Positions 46,915-55,545 of a stretch of 64,000 bases of DNA are shown here, one piece after another (position 1 is the stretch's first letter; every line of letters begins with the position of its first letter). The DNA lies in contig JASJZH010000004.1 of NCBI GenBank assembly GCA_037178975.1, positions 5,456,001 through 5,520,000 of the forward strand, read 5' to 3'. This stretch comes from Oscheius tipulae (Eukaryota > Nematoda > Chromadorea > Rhabditida > Rhabditidae). The notes under the pieces were generated by a model. The model ran no database searches. It was given only the letters and a program-made list of their open reading frames with translations, and was not told the origin of the DNA. The translations under genes and the position numbers were made by a program.

Positions 46915-47411
46915 AGCTATTTCTGTCAATTTCTCGACTACAACTGTCTACGCCTTATGGTTCGCAGCAGACTGTTAGGAGGTAGGAAAAGGTACCTAAT
47001 TGGGCTTGCCTCCGTTGCTGTAGGGAAAAGTAGGAGATTCGAGATTTTTCTCCAGCAGTAGACCGATAGAGGAATGAGTGAAGCTACCAGTTGATGTTCG
47101 TCCTTAGAATCCACTTCAGTAGACTACTTCAGAATCCGAATGGCTCAGGCAAATTGCCCTCGTTCTGGTAGGCCGCATTCTTCCTCCAAACAGCACTTGT
47201 AGAGCCACAGCTTCTGATTTCTTCTGCCTTCCCTAACTACAGAGCCAATTCTTGCAGGGGCAGCTTCCAGTAGTCACGGAGTTGCCTCGTTTTGGTGGAG
47301 TACAAGATGTTCTTCTGTCAAGTACTGGGTTGGTAACTTAGTCTTTCGCGAAAAGACTTATTTACCAATCCAATAGCATTTGGACAATTGGGCACACGAG
47401 TGAGCAGCTTT

Positions 47412-47617
47412 GTTTTGTACTAAAACCAGCTGCCGACGGCAGCTTCGCAGCCCTTTGCTCTTGGCTTAGAATTAATAACAGGCGGCTTCGCCGCTTCCAC
47501 GACTTGTTTCCTTGTCTTCTAACTTGGCAGCTTTTTGGAGTGTTAGTACTAACAGGAAGTTCTGCGAACTGAAGGACAGACAGACACCACTGCATTTCAG
47601 CAAAGAGAAATATTCTC
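47412..47617 (-). mobile_element. Helitron-like element, near full length
   Basis: On the minus strand: CTCTTTGCTGAAATGCAGTG at the 5' end, GGTGTCTGTCTGTCC, then GGCGAAGCCGCCTGTTATTA, and GGGCTGCGAAGCTGCCGTCG GCAGCTGG at the 3' end. The 3' module has the perfect hairpin AGCTGCCG/CGGCAGCT. Confidence 0.55.
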
Positions 47618-47827
47618 ACTTACAGAAGCCTAGCAGGTAAGTTCTCTTACCCACTCATTGAGGTCTCTCCGAATAAATAGCGTTTTAGATTATCCATACC
47701 AGTGGGTCATCATACCTTTTCCATTTACTCGCGTGATTACATTTTCAAAAAAAAGCACGCTATATACCTATCCAGTATCTCTTCAGTCGAATATTTATTA
47801 TGATGCGAGCTGGGTAATGGCCCACAT

Positions 47828-48352
47828 TTAGAGTCCGAGACCTCCCAGAGGAAGCTGGACTGGGAGATTGGGCAGCCCGCCTCCAAGAACTCCTCCAAAG
47901 AGCGGCAGTCCACTGACGAGTCCGGCCAGAACCAAGGCCAAAACGAGCTGAATGATCAGTTTGAGGAGGAGCCCGACCAGGATGAGGACGACATCGAGCA
48001 GGATATTTTGGACATCGGTCAGAATGCTTTCCACCTGAAGAAGATGAACGAGGAAGGAGAGAGGGCTTACCCCTTCAGGAACTGTCTGTGTTCCGTCAAG
48101 AAGGTTTCCGAGGTTGACGATGATTTGGACAACATTGTGAGTGAGATCTGCCATCGGATCGAGCAGAGCCAGAATCTTGGTCACGCTCAGCAAGCTTTCC
48201 AGATCTTCGAGGTTTCCGAGCAGTCCTTCGACTCCAGACAGTCCACCCAAGCCTCCAAGCCCTGGAAGACTCCCACCTAGATCTCCTGGAGCACCGGCCG
48301 TAATGGCCAGACCAGCGACTAGAATGGAAAGCAGAAGGAACTTGTAAGCCAT
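47828..48352 (-). CDS. Small secreted Leu/Gly-rich protein, family B, copy 1
   Basis: Exons 48352-48071 and 48034-47828, joined by a 36-nt phase-0 intron, encode 162 residues. The signal peptide is MAYKFLLLSILVAGLAITAG. It is followed by a Gly/Leu stretch, then helical segments (LESLLSVTKILALLDPMADL, NVVQIIVNLGNLLDGTQTVP), and exon 2 (VESILTDVQNILLDVVLILV) with a very hydrophobic helix and a Gly/Leu/Pro tail. The gene is paralogous to 49596-49992: both have the signal MA-K-FL, an NLLDG/NVLDG motif and the intron seven codons later. The long hydrophobic second half could insert into membranes, or self-associate. No domain is recognised. Confidence 0.75.
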   Translation of the reverse strand: MAYKFLLLSILVAGLAITAGAPGDLGGSLPGLGGLGGLSGVEGLLGNLEDLESLLSVTKILALLDPMADLTHNVVQIIVNLGNLLDGTQTVPEGVSPLSFLVHLLQVESILTDVQNILLDVVLILVGLLLKLIIQLVLALVLAGLVSGLPLFGGVLGGGLPNLPVQLPLGGLGL

Positions 48353-48398
48353 TGGAGCGAAGAATGCTCGATTGTGGTCTGTATGACGAGAGGCTACT

Positions 48399-48406
48399 CT
48401 TTTATA
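48399..48406 (-). promoter_or_regulatory. TATA box of family B copy 1
   Basis: TATAAAAG on the minus strand, about 47 nt before the ATG at 48352. Confidence 0.6.
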
Positions 48407-48660
48407 GGAGCCCTGTTTTGGTTACGTGATCTTTAACTCGTGGGAGAAAGTAAAACCATGTTTTCGCGGTTCGTGAGTACTACTTATTCAGTCCGAATTC
48501 AAATCAGTTTACCCGTTTTGAAATTGGTACATAAAACGCAGAGGGCTCAAACAAGTTCGAAATCTGGAGAATGATACACGTGATTGGACCGGTATTACTG
48601 GACTTTTGGATCACTAGGACTTTAAGTTGTAGACTTTCAATTCTGGGAAAAACTCCACAA

Positions 48661-48893
48661 TCTTTCTTAACTAATGCGCAATGGTGTCTGTTCTGTCTGA
48701 CTGTCTGTGTCATGGTACCCGCACAATTGCCAACACTAATACGTAAAACTTTGAGAATTCATTTCATGTCAAGAGATAAGGGGACAAGCCAGCTGTGGAG
48801 AAAACTGCTACTAGGGAAGTGGCGCAGCCGCCTGTTATCAGTTCTAAGCTACGGCTTAGAAGGGTTGTGAAGCTGCCGTCGATAGCTGGCTAG
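48661..48893 (+). mobile_element. Helitron-like element, full length (233 bp)
   Basis: It follows an A (48660) and begins TCTTTCTTAACTAATGCGCA, then ATGGTGTCTG, GACAAGCCAGCTGTGG, GCGCAGCCGCCTGTTATCAG, and GAAGCTGCCGTCGATAGCTG before GCTAG. A-TC start, hairpin and CTAG end together are the Helitron signature. No coding capacity. Confidence 0.6.
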
Positions 48894-49542
48894 ACCCTTC
48901 AGAGGAAGAGAACAACTGATCCAGTGGTTGAAAGTTAAATTATGTGAGTGAGTTTATCCTCAAAAATGCTGTAAATTGACTCGGGCACCAGGACCCAACA
49001 TTCTCTATTGTTGTTTTTCCTATTGGTACTGTCCTAAGGTTACTGAACACCAAGTCAAATTCTAGAAGACTATTCTTTCTAGAAGAGTATGAAATCTCTA
49101 CTATCTGAAGCACGATGGCTGCTGGGGTGTTTATTTGTTTTTTGTTTGTCCGAGTCCACGATCCAGAATTATTTTGTCCAGATGTTTTGCTATTCAAAAA
49201 CAGTATGCCTAAATTGGGTGGCAAGTCAACTTTGGGTGTGCTCTAGAACTTTGCACGCTGGGCTATGAATCTGGGCAACCCGGGTTTGAGACCTTGTCGA
49301 TTTTTTTGGTCTTACGAAAGGGTGGAGAAGCCATTAAAGACTGCTGGCACTGAATAGTTTCGCTGAAACTTTATCCATTTGCTCCAGAGTCTCCAGTAAT
49401 CATTGACTCTCGCATTAGCCTAAGTCGGAATTGTTGTCCTCTGACGCTAACAAGGAACGGTTCAATCCGAACAGCTGACTCTGCCCTCCAAAAACACGAC
49501 TTTCAAACAGTGGTAGTAGGTCGGAGATCAGATCAGGAACCG

Positions 49543-49550
49543 TATAAAAG
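49543..49550 (+). promoter_or_regulatory. TATA box of family B copy 2
   Basis: TATAAAAG 46 nt before the ATG at 49596. Confidence 0.6.
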
Positions 49551-49595
49551 GGCCTGTTGTATTGGACCAAACCATTCGAGTCCTCCTCTTTCGAA

Positions 49596-49992
49596 ATGGC
49601 TTGCAAGTTCCTTATCCTGACCGCGGCCATCTTCTTCACCATCTCTGCCACTTCTGCCATTCCCATCGTCGGCAATATTGGAGGCTTGCTGAATGTCGAT
49701 GACCTCATCAAGGAATTACAAACGGTCGTGGAGAAGGTGATCAAGGCGATCAAACTCATTGGAAACGTGCTGGACGGAAACAAGACCCTTGACAAGGGCG
49801 TGAGTGGTCTTCCTGTTCGTTTCCAGATCTCTGTTTCAGCTCGAAGCCAGTCTTAAGGATCTTATCGAATCTTTGCTCCCAGTTGTTCGCATCGTCTTGG
49901 GACTTATCGCGACTCTTCTCGGAGTCACTGGCCCTATTGACGAAAGTACTCTTTCCAAAGTGGATCTGTCCACCATAGTCCCTGCCATCTAA
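49596..49992 (+). CDS. Small secreted protein, family B, copy 2
   Basis: Exons 49596-49799 and 49840-49992, with a 40-nt phase-0 intron, encode 118 residues. The signal peptide is MACKFLILTAAIFFTISATS. Next come NIGGLLNVDDLIKELQTVVE and KAIKLIGNVLDGNKTLDKG, the intron, and LEASLKDLIESLLPVVRIVL with a hydrophobic helix and a short tail ending STIVPAI. It shares the MA-K-FL signal, the N-L-DG motif, the intron position and the exon-2 opening (V/L-E-S/A-x-L-x-D) with 47828-48352, but lacks the Gly/Leu stretches. It lies close to copy 1 on the opposite strand (ATGs about 1.24 kb apart, divergent). AATAAATAAT-type signal near 50021. Confidence 0.75.
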
Positions 49993-50084
49993 GAAAGGAG
50001 AAAGGTTGTTTTTAAGAGATAATAATAAATAATTGTCTTGAGAGAAGTCGATAGAATGGTTCATTATTAGACTTGTAACAATGT

Positions 50085-50715
50085 TTACATGTTGATTGCT
50101 GGGACTGCAGTTGGAAGAGAGCTTCCAAGGGAAGATGATCCACTGATTGAAGAGACAAAATCTTCAGAGACTGGATAGGCGGAGCTAAAGGAAGAAGATC
50201 CAGGGACCGTAGACATTCCAGTAAGGCTGGGAACAGTTGGTGCAGAGACGGGAGATCCACCGAGAGAGATGAGAAGCATGTTGACGGAGTACAGGTCCTG
50301 TGCTAAGACAGAAATTTGTTCACGGAGAGCCTGCTCGACCTCAAGTCACTTATGTGGTTGAAACGTTTCAGAAACTCACGATGAGATCCTGGATCTGTCC
50401 GTTCAAAAGATTTTGTAAGGACTCGATACTCTTGGCCATGTTCTGGGCAGTCTGTTCGAGGTTCTCGATCATTTCCAGAGGCTGGCCACTAAATCCAGTG
50501 CGTCCAACAGAGACATCGGGCACTCCAGTTACACCAGTAGCTACTCCAGTAACTTCAATGCTTCCAACAGAGACTCCGGTGCTTCCAGAACTCAGGATGG
50601 TTGATCCACTGACTCCAGGCAGTCCAGTAGTTGTACCCACTTCAGCCTGTCTGATGATCCTGAATCCCTGGGTCGAGGAACAGACAACCAAGACGACGAA
50701 GAGAACAGAGTACAT
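50085..50715 (-). CDS. Small secreted Ser/Thr/Val/Gly-rich protein, family A, copy 2
   Basis: Exons 50715-50380 and 50339-50085, joined by a 40-nt phase-0 intron, encode 196 residues. The signal peptide is MYSVLFVVLVVCSSTQG, followed by FRIIRQAEVGTTTGLPG, the Val/Thr/Gly block (VEVTGVATGVTGVPDV in type), and IENLEQTAQNMAKSIESLQN. Exon 2 begins VEQALREQISVLAQDL, then ISLGGSPVSAPTVPSLTGMS and a Ser-rich tail ending PAINM. It matches copy 1 (42067-42711) along its whole length and in intron position. The start lies at the ATG that follows the TATA box by about 46 nt. It is tail-to-tail with family B copy 2, their stops about 90 nt apart. Confidence 0.8.
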
Positions 50716-50762
50716 CTTTGTAAGTAGAAATAGACTGTATTGTGTGGTCTGAGCCTGAGTTC

Positions 50763-50770
50763 TTTTTATA
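50763..50770 (-). promoter_or_regulatory. TATA box of family A copy 2
   Basis: TATAAAAA on the minus strand, about 48 nt before the ATG at 50715. Confidence 0.55.
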
Positions 50771-50819
50771 CCATTCTAAAGTCATTTCCATTCCAAAACA
50801 TGCTCAAAAAGTTGTGAGA

Positions 50820-52450
50820 CTTGTTTTCCTGGATTTAGTCGAATGTTTGATTTGATTCCGCCCGGGCGAGAGTACAACTGTTTTGAGATATGGCAAGGGG
50901 GAAGTCGGCTGACCAACGTTCGTTCAGCTGTTTTGGAGGAGAGGAGAGAATTTGGAAACTGTTCTTTATTAGCGTTCTTACTGTCTCCACTAAATATGGA
51001 CCACTTTCTAGATATGCTTGACTTTCGACTTTGCTGCTCTAGGCTGGACTTCGAGAATACCCTTGTAGAAGATTTCTAATGTTCTGATCTCAAACAGTCT
51101 AGTCATGAGCTTGTTCAAAGCAACCATTCTACGAAAGTTTTTCGAATGAACAGATTTAGAATCTCATCGGAAGTTAGAATAATACCAGTCAAAAAAAGAG
51201 CTTTCAGCTCGAGTAGGCTCTCCGTGATCAAATTTACTGGCTTCGAATCTTTTTGTATTTCGAACTGCTCTCGGATTGACTGTTACCTCTCTAAACTCAG
51301 TAATAGAGGGAGATCCGGTATTACTCTCGACACTATTCCCTAGAATATACAAATACTCGCCCACTGTTCAATCAACAGTCATCACATTTCTCTTCAACAA
51401 ACAGTCTGTGACCAAAAAGAGTTTCTCCGTTGGCAGACTACCTCCGATTTGCATACTATTTGCTCGCCTATTGTTCGTTCCAAATGACTAACAACCATCA
51501 CCTGAACAAATTTCGACACAATGACGCACGTCAGAGTTTTTGAACTGCGGCTATCTCTATTATTAGCACACGTCACCATTGGAAATAGCTCTCTCACGAC
51601 GTGCTATGACGTCAATGCACCCGGTCCTAGAGGTCAACCCGACCTTAAATACTCTCTCCTCTCTTCTCTTATCCTTCCCAATTAAAAGTTCTTGCACTAG
51701 GAAATGAAAGAAAACTTGACCTACACTCTTGGGAGAATGACTACCTCTGGATATCCGAATGAGTGCATAGTTCGATGATGTTATTTCTTGCAATCTTTCT
51801 TACCTCTCCCTCAATAAAAGCTTGACCTATACTCTTGTTCCGAAATAGATTGTAATTAACTCACTCTCTGTGCCCTTCCCTCCCGGCATCCCAGCTGGCA
51901 TGTACGTAAAAGAAATCGATCCGTAACCCGGACGACAAACACATTTGCCGCGCATTATCTTTTCCTTTCGAGCCTTTCACCCTCCACGCTTACAGTTTCA
52001 GTATCTCCCTCAAAGAAGAAAGTTTTAGAGATGGGAACGTGTTCGTTCGACCCGCTTCAGGCAGTTTCGACTGATCCTGAACGGGGGCAGACTACATATG
52101 CTCGCCGAAACGACCCGCAGCAGAATCTGAAGAGTTAGTCGTGTTAGTAAAAGAAGAAGAGTATAACCTTTTTCGTTCCGAGCATGTCATAACCTTCTCC
52201 TCATCTCAAGTATCTTCCGTTATACAGCATTTTCGGGCAGTCAAAGCTCTAGTAGAAGCCCAGGATCACGTAAGCGAATACGCAATTGCGTACATGAGTT
52301 TTTAATGCTGAAGACAGCATTCTCGAGTCTTCTGAAGTTTTACAAATTAATAGCCCGTGATCTGATCTACAGCTTTGCAGAACATTGAAAACCTCTAAAC
52401 CGTCGTCTTCAACCCCACTTACGGAGTTGAAGACGTCTGGGCTTCTATTA
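50820..52450. other. Intergenic region between the secreted cluster and erlin
   Basis: No supported gene. A short direct repeat (CTTGACCTACACTCTTG at 51716 and CTTGACCTATACTCTTG at about 51821) suggests a decayed local duplication. The erlin promoter and first exon probably lie at the right end. Confidence 0.35.
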
Positions 52451-52519
52451 GACTTTTATGGTAAGTCATTGGACGGGTAGAGATAGAGCTGAAGGGTCAG
52501 TCTTTACGATGCGGTAGGA

Positions 52520-54342
52520 ACAGTTGCGGCACCCTTGGTCTCAAACTTGGTGACTCCGACAGTGAATCACAAAGTTTCAATCGGTGAAAGCAGAATTCTT
52601 CCGGAGAAGAGCTTGCTTTCAGACTTCCTGCTCCGACCAGGCGTGATCATTTGCATCGGACTGAGTGTCATTGTTAGTATTGGAATCATTGGCTTCCTCG
52701 TGGCCTGTCTTCACCATGTTCAGGAGGGATATGTCGCCGTTTACTACAGGGTGCGTTGCTTTCCTCTGCATGCAAGGTTATCTGATTTAGGGAGGAGCAC
52801 TGTTGCCGGATACCGCCGGACCTGGATACCATCTGAAGCTGCCAATGATCACAACATATCGCCAGATACAGGTAAGAGAGCTTGCAATATAAAAAGGGCC
52901 CAAAGATAAAACCAAAAACATTCATAACTTTCAGATCACCCTACAAACTGACGAAATCCGTAACGTACCCTGCGGAACAGCTGGAGGAGTAATCATCACC
53001 TTTGAGCGTATCGAAGTCGTCAACTTACTCAATGCTGCCAGTGGTAAGTAAACTCATATAAAATGCTCAGCTTTTCAGTTCACAACATAGTCAAGAACTA
53101 CACTGCGGACTATGACAAGCCTCTGATCTACAACAAGGTTCATCACGAGATCAACCAGTTCTGCTCGAAACACACGATCCAGGAAGTGTACATTGATCTT
53201 TTCGGTTAATTTGCCGCATAAGATTACAACAGAAACTGGTTCCAGACAAAATTGATGAGAACCTGAAAAATGCTCTGCAGAAGGACCTTCTGGTCATGGC
53301 TCCCGGCCTCAACGTGAACGCTGTCAGAGTCACAAAGCCCCGTATCCCTGAGTCTATTCGTTACAACTACGAGAAGATGGAAGCTGAGAAAACGGAACTT
53401 CTTGTAGCTTCACAGCACCAAAAGGTCGTCGAGAAGATGGCTGAAACGGAGAAGAAGAAGGCTGTCATTGGTGAGACTTCTTTCTGATGGAAAACAAGAA
53501 AGTTCAGAGGCTGAGAAGAGACGAACCGTGGCGGAGATTCAGCACAAGCAACAAATTGCTGAAAAGGAAATGGAGAAGACGGTCAATCGTCTTCAGGACG
53601 AGATTCATGTAGCCAAAGCCAAGGCTCATGCAGATGCCGAGCACTACAAGGTGGTCAAGGAGGCCGAGGCTAACAACAAACTTCTTACAAAGTGAGTTAA
53701 TGTCCCCGAGGTGTGAGAATTGCGAAGCGTCTGATCCTGCCTGTATAATCGGTATACAGGCAGGATCAGATGTCTGTTACACATGCCAACTCTAATGTGG
53801 GATAAAACTTGAGAGGAATTTCAAGGTCTGTTGACTTTCTGCCAAGTTTTATCCTAGATCAGAGTTGACAAGATGCGTTAGAAGAGAGCCATACAGTGCG
53901 AAATACAAAAAGTGTTCTGGTTCGCTCCGCCAGGAGAATACGACTGATTTCTTTAAGTTAGGCTTCTGTTCAAAACGGACTAGGAAAACCACTTGCTCAT
54001 ATGATTACCCTTATGCTCAAAACATTATTTCTGAACAAACTATTTGTCTTCAATGTCGCTTTAGTTTGGCTGGACACTTATCCGGACACAACTAAGGACA
54101 GTGACACCCACATAAAATAAAGCAATCTGTTCAGAGAGTACCTTGAACTCAAGCGTATCTCAGCCATCGAGAACAACAACAAGATCTACTACGGTAACAG
54201 CATCCCGAAGGCCTTCTTCCATTCGGAAATGAACAACGACAGTGAAAAGATGAAGCAGCTGACCGCTGCCGAGACTGTCCAAAATGATATGAACAGCATC
54301 CACGAGGAGAACAAGGACAACAAGGATGAGAAGGACGAATAG
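52520..54342 (+). CDS. erl-1: Erlin (ER lipid-raft SPFH-domain protein)
   Basis: Erlins form a large complex on the ER membrane that binds IP3 receptors for ER-associated degradation. Exons: about 52520-52750, 52791-52871, 52935-53043, 53079-53204, 53246-53470, 53508-53691 and 54135-54342. A membrane helix ([20 protein letters not shown]) precedes the SPFH domain with [38 protein letters not shown] and [20 protein letters not shown]. Then come [42 protein letters not shown], a long Glu/Lys coiled coil and EYLELKRI. The chain ends in an acidic Lys/Asp/Glu tail (KDNKDEKDE). No ATG is in frame before the helix in this exon, so an upstream coding exon is needed. The 443-nt sixth intron carries a palindromic repeat. 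Confidence 0.93.
53730..53770. repeat. Perfect inverted repeat, 18-bp arms, 5-nt loop
   Basis: Arms 53730-53747 and 53753-53770 (TCTGATCCTGCCTGTATA and its complement) flank ATCGG. It sits in erlin intron 6 and abuts the start of the palindromic repeat at 53771. Confidence 0.9.
53771..53940 (+). mobile_element. Palindromic repeat family P, copy 2 (MITE-like), in an erlin intron
   Basis: TGTCTGTTACACATGCCAAC at the left, GGGATAAAACTTG matched by CAAGTTTTATCC further right, then AGAGTTGACAAGATGCG and, at the right end, TTCGCTCCGCCAGGAGAATA. Same order of modules as copy 1 at 26442-26600. The inner arms pair well, giving a long foldback. No transposase is present. Confidence 0.55.
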
Positions 54343-54344
54343 AA

Positions 54345-55540
54345 ACAAATTGATCTCATCCCGTGCCAACGCTTGTATTTTACGGATCTTGCATTTTCGT
54401 GCATTGTATGCCCTTATTCTCAGGATCAAACAGGGGACGAAGACTACTTTTTCATAATGGCTTTCAGAGAACCAATAAATTATTTTGTGAGCCCATGTTC
54501 ACTTCATTCCAACGCAGGTTTTCCTTCAATCCATGTCCTATTCTTTTTCCTCGTCTTGCTCGTAGAATCTTGTAATTTTTCTGACGAACCTGCCATACTC
54601 TTCACCCCTTTTATCCGTGGTTCAGCTAATCCTTGGTTAAAGCGAGTGTTCGGACATTTTTCTAGCTCGTAAAATTTAAAATTCAGGTGATTTGACAAGC
54701 CGTAGCAAGCCGAGGTTGCACTGGCTTACAGTTTCTGCAACTTATTGAGTCAAAAATGCGACATAACATTAGTTTCGAAGTACCATATCAAGGTAAAACT
54801 GTTCCACAGTGAAAACGAGACCACCTCACTTCATAAGAATAATTTTGGGCGCAAAACTCTAGTCTAGTCAGTGCAAACTGTGGGGAAGATTACTGAACGC
54901 CTTAAACTAATCCAGATTCGTTTCTGAAGCAATTGGGATGCTTCTCGGCAAATGGTAACTCTAAAGCTAATTCGAAACTACCCACAAGTTTTCCAGACAC
55001 CACAAAAACAAAAAAAAAGCCCGCCGCATCAATTCTCATCTCTGTCAGAGCCAACCCACTGCCTTGATAAACGTGTTGAATCGATTTTGCTCAATGAGAG
55101 CTTCAAAATAAGACCAATCATGCTGTGTAGAATTTCACAAAAAAACATGAGTTGACTGCACAAGAAATTTCTGATGTGGCTTGGCTGACCGGCTCAGGAG
55201 CAAAAGTTTCTGGTCAATCGGCTATTTCAGAAAAAAACAGTATAGACACCTTTGTTCAATATCAGGATAAACATTTTCGAGCAATTCAAGTACCCAGAGC
55301 AGCGTAGTAATCACAGTCGATAAATTGCACGCAGTATTTGGTCACAGTATATGAAAATGGGGATGGAAAGATGTGGAAAGTAAAGCAATGTGTATGGCAG
55401 CATCGGGAGAGAATAGGAACATTTGGCCTCTTTGGGAAAGGGTCACCGAGATATAGAACAAGACACAAAAATCGTTTTGGGGGTATATAGATCGGCACAT
55501 AGAAAATACTCGTGTTTTCGGGCAGGATATGGGGGAATGA
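54345..55540. other. Region between the converging erlin and flippase genes
   Basis: The two genes converge here. No coding frame with support was found; it should hold both 3'UTRs. Frames at 54363-54672 overlap each other and show no family. Confidence 0.4.
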
Positions 55541-55545
55541 GAAGA

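Noticed and set aside
49270-49300. CCCGGGTTTGAGACC resembling a tRNA T arm
   Set aside because: No matching D or anticodon arm nearby.
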